DNA of 49,548 nt from Chromatiales bacterium (GTDB lineage Bacteria; Pseudomonadota; Gammaproteobacteria; Xanthomonadales; SZUA-36): the NCBI GenBank assembly GCA_024640025.1, contig JAHEFT010000005.1, forward strand, positions 1-49,548, read 5' to 3'. Within the stretch, counting starts at the first letter, position 1, and each line of letters opens with the position of its first letter. Below are positions 34,165 through 41,847 of this stretch, in pieces. The notes below the pieces were generated by a model. That model ran no database searches. It saw nothing but the letters and a program-made list of their open reading frames with translations, and was not told the DNA's origin. The position numbers and the translations under genes are program-made.

Positions 34165-36147
34165 CTATTCGTCCCAGCCTGCCAGTTCGTCGCCCAGCAC
34201 CTCGATCAAGGGCGCCAGTTCCTCGCGGAAATGGCGCCAGTGGTTGATGGAAGAATCGTAGATCGGCCGGCGCACCTGCTCTGAACTCGCCGTGCGCACC
34301 GGGCGTTCGGTTTCGTAGAACCGCAGGCATGAATCCTCCCATGGCAATCCGCAATGCTCCAGCAGGCGCCTCGTCTGCGCCTCCTGGTCACGCACCATGT
34401 CCTCGTAACCGACCTCCAGCACCCGGCCCGGCAAAACCTGTTGCCAGTGGCGCATCATCATACGGTACTCCCGGTAAAACTCCCCGATTTCGAACAGGTC
34501 GTAACTGAAGGTCTGACCCTGGGCGAAATGCTGCTTGAAGCTACCGAAACAACTGTCCAGCGGATGACGCCGGGCATCGATGATGATTGCGCCTGGCAGC
34601 ATCAGGTGGATTAGCCCGATGCTGGAAAAGTTATTCGGCATCTTGTCGGTGAAATACGGCAGCCCGCTGCGGTGGCGTTTTGTCCGCTCCAGGTAACCTT
34701 CGCCGAGTTTGAGTAATTCTTCAGTGTCGAGATTCTGCACGATTTCCGGGTAAGCCACGCCGGGGGTGCGTCCCCTCAGACCAGTGATGACGCGACCCAC
34801 GTCCGGCAGTTCGGCCGTGCCCTCGACCTGGCTGTGGCTGGCCAGAATCTGCTCGATCAGCGTGGAACCTGAGCGCGGCAACCCGACGATAAAGATCGGT
34901 GTCGGTTCGACCCGGCCAGCAGATTCGTGGCTCGAAAACAGTTCAGGAGTAAACACCTTGCGAATCCGTTCATGCAGAACCGTGGTATCCACCGGATCAT
35001 AAAAGACGTTGGTGCGCTGGAGTTCGCAGGCTTCGGCATAACAGGCGAATGCTTCCGGGTAGCGCTCCTGGTCTTCGCGCACTTTGCCCAGGGTGAAGAG
35101 GAAATGAACCCGCTCGTCCTCGCTGAGCGATTCGCCGGCGAGGCGCTTTTCGATTTCTGTGATTTCCGATTCACTGAACCGGAACGTCTTCAGGTTAGCC
35201 AGGCTCCAGTAAACCTCACCAAAATCAGGTTGTTGTTCAATCGCCGTGCGATAAGCCGCGATGCCTTCTTCCTGCCGGCCCAGGGTTTTGAGCAGGTGGC
35301 CCATGCCGACCCAGGCGCCCGTGTGTTGGGCGCGCAGTTCAATGGTGCGCCGGTAAGCGGCGAGCGCTTCTTCATGGCGGGCAGAAATCGCCAGCATACT
35401 GGCGTGCAGGTACACGGCGCTGGCGCTGCGCGGATTGCGCTCGGTTGCCTCCGACGTGCAGGCTACCGCGTCTTCAAGGCGATCCTGCTGCTTGTATACG
35501 CGGGCGAGATCGAGACGTGCATCATCAAAATCCGGCGCCTGCTTCAACGCTCGAACCAGCAGGCGCCCGGCCTGGCCCCAGCGCTCTGCTTCACCTGCCA
35601 CCCTGGCCAGCAAACGCAGCGCATTGACGTCATTCGAATTGTTCTTGAGCAGTTCACGACAGACCTGCTCGCACTCGCGCAGCCGGCCTTCGCGCAGGTG
35701 CTCTCCGGCTTCGGCAAGCATTCGGCGTTCCGGGGCAAGGATAAAAGCTTCCTCGTAAATCGTATCGGCGTCCTCCCCTTTTCCGGCCAACGCCAGCGCT
35801 TGTGCCAGCTTCATCCGCACCGGGACCGATTGGGGCTCGATTCGGGCCGCTTGCTGCAACTGTTCCACGGCCTCGTCGATTCGGCCGGTCGACAGCAACG
35901 CCTGGCCATAATTCTCCCTTGCCCGGGCAAAATTCGGCGCCAGGGCCACCGCTTGCTGCAAAGGTTCCAGCGCTTCGCGGGGCTGTTTGCAGTCCAGCAG
36001 GGTGACTCCGTGCAGAGTCAACAGATCGACATTGCCCGGTGTGGCTTCAAGGGCCTTGCGGCACTGTTCGGAGGCCGCCCGGGAATCCCCCGAGTGATAG
36101 AGCTTCATCGCATGTTCAAAGTTTTGCCGGGGGGTGAGGGTTTTCAT
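34165..36147 (-). CDS. TPR-domain sulfotransferase
   Basis: 660-residue cytoplasmic protein in two parts. Residues 5-390 are about ten tetratricopeptide repeats (AMKLYHSGDSRAASEQCRKA, LEPLQQAVALAPNFARARE and so on). From about 415 comes a sulfotransferase domain: PIFIVGLPRSGSTLIEQIL (417-435) is the PAPS-binding P-loop, DKMPNNFSSIGLIHLMLPGA follows, and RRHPLDSCFGSFKQHF is the 3'-phosphate site. The C-terminal WRHFREELAPL is typical of the family, which includes tyrosylprotein-sulfotransferase-like enzymes. The TPR part probably selects a protein or oligomeric acceptor (inference). Tail-to-tail with TonB receptor 2, 27 bases apart. An 11-base gap separates its ATG from the stop of the small exported ORF upstream. 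Confidence 0.92.
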   Translation of the reverse strand: MKTLTPRQNFEHAMKLYHSGDSRAASEQCRKALEATPGNVDLLTLHGVTLLDCKQPREALEPLQQAVALAPNFARARENYGQALLSTGRIDEAVEQLQQAARIEPQSVPVRMKLAQALALAGKGEDADTIYEEAFILAPERRMLAEAGEHLREGRLRECEQVCRELLKNNSNDVNALRLLARVAGEAERWGQAGRLLVRALKQAPDFDDARLDLARVYKQQDRLEDAVACTSEATERNPRSASAVYLHASMLAISARHEEALAAYRRTIELRAQHTGAWVGMGHLLKTLGRQEEGIAAYRTAIEQQPDFGEVYWSLANLKTFRFSESEITEIEKRLAGESLSEDERVHFLFTLGKVREDQERYPEAFACYAEACELQRTNVFYDPVDTTVLHERIRKVFTPELFSSHESAGRVEPTPIFIVGLPRSGSTLIEQILASHSQVEGTAELPDVGRVITGLRGRTPGVAYPEIVQNLDTEELLKLGEGYLERTKRHRSGLPYFTDKMPNNFSSIGLIHLMLPGAIIIDARRHPLDSCFGSFKQHFAQGQTFSYDLFEIGEFYREYRMMMRHWQQVLPGRVLEVGYEDMVRDQEAQTRRLLEHCGLPWEDSCLRFYETERPVRTASSEQVRRPIYDSSINHWRHFREELAPLIEVLGDELAGWDE

Positions 36148-36157
36148 TTACCCGGCA

Positions 36158-36466
36158 CTACCACTGCTTGCTGATGCCGATGCCATAGAAACCATTGTCT
36201 GCCATGGGTGTCACGACAAAGCCCTTGCAGGGTTTGGTGAAGAAACCTTTATAAAACTGGGAGCGTCCCTCGGAATCATGGAGATAGAATGTCGTGCCAT
36301 ATGCCACGGCCGGTATCAGCGTGCGAATGATGCTGCCGGCATTTTCCAAGCTGTCCGAGGCACGGACGCAATGCAATGGAATGAGCAAAGAGCAGGCCAG
36401 AAAAAGGCTTGCCAACAGGTGGTTGCTGGTCATCCTGCCCGGCAGACTGTATCGGAAATTCATCAT
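36158..36466 (-). CDS. Short exported protein, possible internally deleted PAP2 phosphatase
   Basis: 102 residues with a convincing ribosome site (AGGAAAATG ATG) and a signal peptide (about 13-37, LLASLFLACSLLIPLHCVRA). The mature N-terminus (LENAGSIIRTLIPAVAYGTT then FYLHDSEGRSQFYKGF) looks like the first helix-loop of PAP2-type membrane phosphatases. The last 20 residues (FVVTPMADNGFYGIGISKQW) look like the C-terminal tail seen in some of the same proteins. The active-site motifs (KxxxxxxRP, PSGH, SRxxxxxHxxxD) are absent. I infer an in-frame internal deletion of a PAP2 gene that left a short open frame; whether the product is still made or functional is unknown. It sits between the TPR-sulfotransferase and the Rieske gene on the same strand. 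Confidence 0.55.
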   Translation of the reverse strand: MMNFRYSLPGRMTSNHLLASLFLACSLLIPLHCVRASDSLENAGSIIRTLIPAVAYGTTFYLHDSEGRSQFYKGFFTKPCKGFVVTPMADNGFYGIGISKQW

Positions 36467-36504
36467 TTTCCTATTTTCCTATTATCTTCCGTTTACCGCC
36501 AGCC

Positions 36505-37623
36505 TCATTCGCCCAGCCGCTCACGCACCCATTGCTCGAATTCGAAAACGCAGTCCTCGGGTTCGAGCAGCACGCCCTGCTCGTGCCGGCTGCACCGGAT
36601 GCCCTGCTGGTTTAGCTCGCAGGCGTGTGCATCCTCGCTGACTACCTGGCCGGCGAACGCCGCCAGGCGGTCAATTTCCGCTGCAGGCAATGGTCCGGTG
36701 TCCCGATGCAGGTACCAATCCACGGTCAGCTCGGTCTCCTCCGGGCCAACCGCCATGACCCGCACCGTGCGTACATAGTCCACGTGGGCCACCAGGAACA
36801 TCGTCGGTCGGAATGTCGCGAATGTCATGCCTGCTTCCAGCTCTTTTTCTCCCAGGCCTTTGAACCAGGGTAAATCGGTGAAGCCGTCCTGCGACCAGGT
36901 CACGGCGCCGGGTCTCAACATGGCATGCGGCCGCTGCGGATCCTGCTCAAGGCCGGCGTCCTGGTAATCCATGTACCCTGTGCGGTAGACAGGCACCAGG
37001 CGGCACAAGTCGGGATGAACTCCGGGGCAGTGGTAGCACTCCAGATAGTTTTCCCAGAAGATTTTCCAGTTGCAACGCAGCCGGTGGCTTTCCCGGCGGA
37101 CACTGCGTAACTGTTCCAGGGGCCACCTTGCCACGTAACCGGCTTCCGGCTCCAAAGTCTGGTCCAGGGAGATTGCGGGTTCCGGGTCCAGGTTGATGAA
37201 AACAAACCCCCGCCAGGTCTCAAGAGCCACCCGGTACAGCGGGAAATCTTCCAGTCGTATGCCATCGGATTCCGTGGCGCGGGGCGCCTGTTTCAGCTCG
37301 CCCGACAGGGAGTAGCTCCAGGCATGATACGGACAGACGATACGCCGGTTTGCGAAGGTCCCCGAATCGGCCTCACAGAGTATCGAGCCGCGGTGTCGGC
37401 AAGTGTTGTGGAAGGCGTGCAAAACGTCATCTTCCGAACGGGTTACGATGATTTGCTCTGCGCCGATAGGAAGGCGATGGAAATCTCCGGCCGCCGGCCA
37501 GTCTTCCTCGCGGCCGATGCAAAGCCACGCCCTGCCCCAAATGGCTTTTAGTTCCCTGCGGAACTGAAGCGGGTCGTAAAACCAGCTTGCCGGCAGGGTT
37601 TCCCGGTATTTTTCGTGGGACAT
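36505..37623 (-). CDS. Rieske aromatic-ring/betaine-type oxygenase alpha subunit
   Basis: 372-residue cytoplasmic protein. A Rieske [2Fe-2S] domain with CRHRGS (Cys75, His77) and CPYHAW (Cys97, His100) comes first. The catalytic domain carries the mononuclear iron site in the NYLECYHCPGVH segment (residues about 204-215). Overall it resembles the COG4638 oxygenases such as GbcA (glycine betaine monooxygenase) and carnitine or stachydrine demethylases more than large aromatic dioxygenases. Such enzymes need a separate flavin/ferredoxin reductase; none is next to it, but the ATG shares one base with the TAA stop of the OYE flavoprotein gene (TAATG), so both are translated together. With the dimethylglycine-dehydrogenase-like gene elsewhere in the window, demethylation of a quaternary amine is a reasonable but unproven guess. 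Confidence 0.9.
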   Translation of the reverse strand: MSHEKYRETLPASWFYDPLQFRRELKAIWGRAWLCIGREEDWPAAGDFHRLPIGAEQIIVTRSEDDVLHAFHNTCRHRGSILCEADSGTFANRRIVCPYHAWSYSLSGELKQAPRATESDGIRLEDFPLYRVALETWRGFVFINLDPEPAISLDQTLEPEAGYVARWPLEQLRSVRRESHRLRCNWKIFWENYLECYHCPGVHPDLCRLVPVYRTGYMDYQDAGLEQDPQRPHAMLRPGAVTWSQDGFTDLPWFKGLGEKELEAGMTFATFRPTMFLVAHVDYVRTVRVMAVGPEETELTVDWYLHRDTGPLPAAEIDRLAAFAGQVVSEDAHACELNQQGIRCSRHEQGVLLEPEDCVFEFEQWVRERLGE

Positions 37624-38945
37624 TATTTTCTGGCTGCTGCCAACCAGTTTTTCCTGGCCTTCATCCAGAGGGCTTCCCGGTTTTGCAGCGCCAGGAAGCG
37701 AGTGAACGAATGCGTGTCCGTATCGTTTTCCCGGCCTTCGGCCATCAGGACGATCTGGTCGTAATACCAGGCCATCACGGCGAAACTGGAGACAATCTTG
37801 ACCAGTTTGAGAGGACTGTGTATACCGAAAAAGCCGCGGGGATTGCCCAGGGCATTTTCAAATCTCGGGAGGTCCTGGCCACCAGCGAGCATTTTCTTCA
37901 CGCAGTTTGGATCACCACACATAGGCCGGCCGACACCGATTGCGCTGATACCATCCTCGCTGATGGCGTCAGCCATGCCGGCAGCCGTGCGAAACCCCCC
38001 GGTAACCATCAGGGGAACAGCGGCAGTCTCCTTCAAATCTGCCGCAAAGGACTGGAAATAGGATTCCCTTTCGCGGGTGCTGGCGCGAACCTTGATTTCT
38101 TCCTGAGGCTCAATTCCCTCCAACTGGAGCATTTTCGGCTGTTCGTACGTTCCGCCGGATAGTTCAACCAGGTCCACGCCATCGTCCCTGAGCCAGGCCA
38201 CCACCTGGTTCGCATCTTCCGGGCCGAAACCGCCTTTTTGAAAGTCTGAACTGTTGAGTTTGACTGAGATGGCAAAATCACTGCCGACTTTCGCCCGCAC
38301 CACCGATACCACGGAACGCAAAAGCCGGGCCCGGTTTTCGAGCGAACCGCCCCACTCATCCGTGCGGCGATTGCTCAGGGGACTGAGAAACTGGGAGATC
38401 AGGTAACCGTGGGCGCCATGGATCTGGACACCGCTGAACCCGCATTCCTTTGCAACCAGCGCGGCGGCGGCGAACCGCTCGATCAACCCGGAGATTTCAT
38501 CACCCGTCAACGGTGAAGGCTTCGCGAACTGGCCGCCGGGCAGCCTCAACGCGACGTCGGAGGCGGACTTTGGATAAGGATTGACTCTTTTCTGTGTCTG
38601 GCGTCCCGAATGAGAAAGTTGCATCCACATCTGGCACCCTTCGGCGCTGCCGGCCTCCGCCCAGGCTCTGAACGCCGCACGTTCAGACTCATCAGGCGGA
38701 TGATCGAGAATGACGTTTCCCGGCCGTTCGAGGTGGCTGCCGTCGATCATCACATTGCCGGTAATCGATACCGCGATACCACCCTCGGCCCAGGTCCGGT
38801 ACAGCCGGGCATGTTTTTCATTGGGCAAACCGTCCGGGCCCGCGAGTCCTTCGGTCATCGCGGCCTTGACCAGCCGATTCTTGAGAACCAGGCCACACGG
38901 CAATTTTAACGGCCGGTTCAAAACTTCCAGGCAGCCGGTTTTCAT
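37623..38945 (-). CDS. OYE-family NADH:flavin oxidoreductase
   Basis: 440-residue cytoplasmic FMN TIM-barrel. Old-yellow-enzyme signatures include LKNRLVKAAMTEGLA (21-35), WMQLSHSGRQ (107-116), the active-site His pair in QIHGAHGY (174-181), LISQFLSPLSNRRTDEWGGS (182-201) and, near the phosphate site, VTGGFRTAAGM. It lacks the [4Fe-4S] cluster and the C-terminal FAD/NAD domain of 2,4-dienoyl-CoA reductase and trimethylamine dehydrogenase relatives, so it is a classical OYE-type reductase. The Rieske oxygenase follows with a one-base overlap, implying one pathway. OYE enzymes reduce activated alkenes, or act on nitro or N-oxide compounds; here a partner role for the oxygenase (supplying or reducing an intermediate) is inferred. 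Confidence 0.92.
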   Translation of the reverse strand: MKTGCLEVLNRPLKLPCGLVLKNRLVKAAMTEGLAGPDGLPNEKHARLYRTWAEGGIAVSITGNVMIDGSHLERPGNVILDHPPDESERAAFRAWAEAGSAEGCQMWMQLSHSGRQTQKRVNPYPKSASDVALRLPGGQFAKPSPLTGDEISGLIERFAAAALVAKECGFSGVQIHGAHGYLISQFLSPLSNRRTDEWGGSLENRARLLRSVVSVVRAKVGSDFAISVKLNSSDFQKGGFGPEDANQVVAWLRDDGVDLVELSGGTYEQPKMLQLEGIEPQEEIKVRASTRERESYFQSFAADLKETAAVPLMVTGGFRTAAGMADAISEDGISAIGVGRPMCGDPNCVKKMLAGGQDLPRFENALGNPRGFFGIHSPLKLVKIVSSFAVMAWYYDQIVLMAEGRENDTDTHSFTRFLALQNREALWMKARKNWLAAARK

Positions 38946-38994
38946 AGCAGGACGACCTCGAGTGGACCGATCTGTGATTATACTGCTACTTTAC

Positions 38995-41658
38995 CTATTG
39001 GCGGTCGCGCCGGTTGATCTTTCCGCTGTTCTTGCGCCCCGTATTTCTCGAACCGTTCTCCCGGTTGCTGGAATTCACCGGGGCACTCCCCCGCACATTG
39101 CGGACGGGTGCGCTCCTTTGCCCGGCCCTGGCCAGTGCGGGTTGCTGCTGATTCCTGGCTGAAGCGGGCTGCTGACGGTTACCGCCCCCGGCGGTGTCCG
39201 GCACGGCTTGCGGTTTCGGCGTGTTTCGCAAAGATGCGCCAGGATGCTTAAACACAGGTTGTGTCTTCTTCCCTGGTGAAACACCGGGTTGCCTGTTGAC
39301 GGGTTGCTTCGTCTTACCGAGTGACGGTCCGGGCAGACTGGCGACGGGCTGCTGCGTCTTTCCGGGCGATGCGACGGGTTCTCTTGTGACCGGCTGCGAA
39401 AACTTACCCGCTGAAGAGCGAGGTTGCCTGTCGCTGACTCGCGGTGTTCTGCCACTGAAAGCCGCGGGGGGTTTCTCGCTCACCACGCGCTGCGGGGCCC
39501 TCGGGGTGCGCGGAACGGCGACATTTCTCTGATCCGGAATCGCCCGGGTATTACGCCGGCCGCTCGCGGTATCATCCGCAATAATCCTGTCTCTCCGCGC
39601 ACCGTATTCGGAGTCACGAGCCTGGGCTTTGGCCCGCAATTCGGTGGGAGTGACCCGACCGCTTTCGTGGCGGCCTCCGCCCGGCCGGGTGGTGTCCTGA
39701 TAAGTTCCCCGGTCCGGCCTCTTTCCAGGGCCCCCAAGGTGGCTGACATCAGAGACTTTTGCGCGCTGTGCTGCGTCCCGGTACAGGTTCTGGTTGCGGA
39801 CATAGACATCTCTGCCCGTATTCCCTGCCTCCCCCCGGACAAGCCTGCTCCGGCCTTTGGCCCGGCGATCATAGTCGTCACGGCTATACCCACCCCCGCC
39901 ATGGCCACCCCCGCCATGGCCACCCCGGTCATAGCCACCGCGGCCATGAGAATAACGCCCGTACGGCGCCGGCCGTGGCCGGTAACCACGTGGTCCCCAA
40001 CGGTTGTATCGATGGCCGTACCAGGGCTGGCCGTGGTGCCAGAAGCCGCCGGAGTAATAACCGGCATAGAACGGCCCCCAGCCCCAGCTAAGTCCAAAAT
40101 TCCAACCATACCAGGAGTTGTAACTGACATTGAATCCCCAGGTGCTGTAGCGCGGGTAGTAGTAATAAGGAGATATCCACGGCCGGTAGTACCATCCCGT
40201 TCCGTAAACGACCGTGTTGTAATAAACGTAATTTCCCGTGTAACCAGGTGTATAGCCCACGTAGACCACATCCGGGGTGCTGTCATAGATATACACGTAT
40301 TTGACGTTGTAAACCGGTGAGCGTGGAGAAATGGAGGAGACCTGGTCAGGCCTGTAAACGGACACCTCCCATGGGCCGTTTGGATTCGATGAGACGTACC
40401 AGACACCGTCTTCCACCAGGTAATACTGACGGTCTGACTTCAGCACGGTTGAGCCCGTATTGTTCGCATATTCCAGGTCCGGGGTACCTTCAACCTGCTC
40501 GAAAATCGGGTCGCCATCGTAAGCCACATCCAGGTCCACCGGGCCTCTTTCGACCACTGCTGTCTGGGGGATCTGGGCGTCCATGACCGCCTCTCGCGCC
40601 TCTTCGGTACCCGCAACATGAACCCGCGCACCAGATTGGTCGGACCCTTCCGGGATGGCGGCAAAAGCCGCCGGCAGGTCGTCGGATGCGCTATACACCC
40701 AGGGGCCATCCAGCGACCTGGAGTGGTACCAGCGCCCGGCCAGCACAATGTAATACTGCTGCGAACTGATGTGCATGAACACATCGTCGGTGGTGTTGTT
40801 CAGCACCAACAGGTCATCGACCAGGGGTACGAATGCAGCCGGGCCTTCTGTTACGATCAGCTCGGTTGGGGTTGTGGCGATGACAATTTCCGGAGCGTTC
40901 GCCGCGGTGACTTCGTCCCCCGCAGCCTGTTCAGTCCCCTGCCCGCCGGACGCATCGACCATCGCAACGATATCCGCCGGCGGCCGCGCTTCGTAGCGGT
41001 ATGGGCCCTTGGCACTATCGGCGCGGTACCAGACCTCGTCTGCCGCGGCAAGGTAGAACGCCTTGCCGTCGAATATCAACGGATAGGAAGTATTGACGAC
41101 CGCCTGGTATTTACTGTTTTCAATCTCGCGCAAGACCGGCTCACCGTCAAAGCTGACCAGCAATGCCGGACGATCCTTGTAGATAATCGCAGGCGGCATG
41201 GTATTCAGGTTCTGAACGGATTTGGCTTCCTGTTCCGCCGTTTCAAGAGAGCTCACGAGTTCAGACAGGGGAAAGTCCAGGTCCCATCCGGGTGATTGCT
41301 GAGCGAACACCGCGGTCAGTTCCTGCTTCACATCTTCCGTACCCTTCGGAAAGCGTGTCTCGGAAACCATCAGGTTCAATGGATGAACCACACCATTTGT
41401 GCGGTCTATCTCGACTTTTGAAACAAACCAGCCCGCACCAAACACGGGTTCGGAGTCGTCAGAAGGTCTGTAGGCCAGCGCTGCGCGGAAACGGACCAGG
41501 TCACCGTTCATCTCCTCCACTTGCAGGGGATAAACCGTGATGTTTCCTTCATTGACGAGCAATGTCCGGGGCCAACCACTTTCCTGCGCCTGGCCTGGAA
41601 TGGCAACGGCAAGCAGCAGAGCAAAAAAACCTCTCAATGTTACCAGTCGAATGTTCAT
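38995..41658 (-). CDS. Exported Tyr/Gly-rich protein with C-terminal repeats
   Basis: 887 residues from ATG 41656-41658 (GGGAG site six bases away); twelve more upstream codons are in frame but unlikely. Signal peptide 1-25 (RGFFALLLAVAIPGQAQ). The first 450 residues contain several similar units with YYxxxDGxWY and WY...SLDGPW patterns (RWYHSRSLDGPWVY, YYLVEDGVWYVSSNPNGPW), as in proteins automatically labelled carbohydrate-binding family V/XII. A strongly Tyr/Trp/Gly-rich block follows (about 480-590; GWYYRPWISPYYYYPRYSTW), then a Gly/His-rich repeat and a basic, disordered tail of about 280 residues with four 15-residue repeats. It probably acts at the cell surface or in the outer envelope; the function is unknown. 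It may bind carbohydrate or be heavily self-associating. Divergent from the M14 gene. Confidence 0.85.
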   Translation of the reverse strand: MNIRLVTLRGFFALLLAVAIPGQAQESGWPRTLLVNEGNITVYPLQVEEMNGDLVRFRAALAYRPSDDSEPVFGAGWFVSKVEIDRTNGVVHPLNLMVSETRFPKGTEDVKQELTAVFAQQSPGWDLDFPLSELVSSLETAEQEAKSVQNLNTMPPAIIYKDRPALLVSFDGEPVLREIENSKYQAVVNTSYPLIFDGKAFYLAAADEVWYRADSAKGPYRYEARPPADIVAMVDASGGQGTEQAAGDEVTAANAPEIVIATTPTELIVTEGPAAFVPLVDDLLVLNNTTDDVFMHISSQQYYIVLAGRWYHSRSLDGPWVYSASDDLPAAFAAIPEGSDQSGARVHVAGTEEAREAVMDAQIPQTAVVERGPVDLDVAYDGDPIFEQVEGTPDLEYANNTGSTVLKSDRQYYLVEDGVWYVSSNPNGPWEVSVYRPDQVSSISPRSPVYNVKYVYIYDSTPDVVYVGYTPGYTGNYVYYNTVVYGTGWYYRPWISPYYYYPRYSTWGFNVSYNSWYGWNFGLSWGWGPFYAGYYSGGFWHHGQPWYGHRYNRWGPRGYRPRPAPYGRYSHGRGGYDRGGHGGGGHGGGGYSRDDYDRRAKGRSRLVRGEAGNTGRDVYVRNQNLYRDAAQRAKVSDVSHLGGPGKRPDRGTYQDTTRPGGGRHESGRVTPTELRAKAQARDSEYGARRDRIIADDTASGRRNTRAIPDQRNVAVPRTPRAPQRVVSEKPPAAFSGRTPRVSDRQPRSSAGKFSQPVTREPVASPGKTQQPVASLPGPSLGKTKQPVNRQPGVSPGKKTQPVFKHPGASLRNTPKPQAVPDTAGGGNRQQPASARNQQQPALARAGQRSAPVRNVRGSAPVNSSNRENGSRNTGRKNSGKINRRDRQ
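39220..39399 (-). repeat. Four tandem 45-bp repeats in the disordered tail
   Basis: Within the exported Tyr/Gly-rich gene, four adjacent 45-base units encode 15-residue repeats of the form x-Q-P-V-x-x-x-P-x-x-S-x-G-K-T: SQPVTREPVASPGKT, QQPVASLPGPSLGKT, KQPVNRQPGVSPGKK and TQPVFKHPGASLRNT. DNA copies differ in sequence while the protein pattern is kept, pointing to an old expansion under selection. Confidence 0.85.
39886..39945 (-). repeat. Four tandem 15-bp repeats (Gly/His-rich segment)
   Basis: Units close to ATGGCCACCCCCGCC (plus strand) repeat four times without spacers, encoding the Gly/His-rich stretch of the exported repeat protein on the minus strand. The two middle copies are nearly identical, so the tract is likely to vary in length between strains. 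It is not a CRISPR: unit and spacing are too short and it is coding. Confidence 0.8.
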
Positions 41659-41777
41659 ATCCAGCTCCCATGCAGTAAATCCCGCAAACCTCAATAACCG
41701 GCAATAGCCTTTAACGGGTTTGCTTCATGGTCACTATAACGATGCTTACGTGAATGCAACATGAACGCCGTTTGTGC

Positions 41778-41806
41778 TTGAAAGCACGGTTCGGGTACTC
41801 TGTGAT
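41778..41806 (+). promoter_or_regulatory. Candidate sigma70 promoter for the M14 peptidase gene
   Basis: TTGAAA (41778-41783) and TGTGAT (41801-41806) are separated by 17 bases, the ideal spacer. Transcription would start near 41813, leaving a 35-base leader with an AGGAG site before ATG 41848. It lies in the 189-base gap between this gene and the divergent Tyr/Gly-rich gene. Confidence 0.45.
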
Positions 41807-41847
41807 AGTGGATGTTTCAGTTTCGCATCAGCGACCAGGAGCCAGCG

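Noticed and set aside
39886-39945. Short tandem repeats that could suggest a CRISPR array
   Set aside because: 15-base units without spacers, inside a coding gene; no cas genes in the window.
39424-40320. 298-codon plus-strand frame opposite the Tyr/Gly-rich gene
   Set aside because: Proline/Ala/Val-rich composition created by the repeat tracts of the real gene; no signal or motif.
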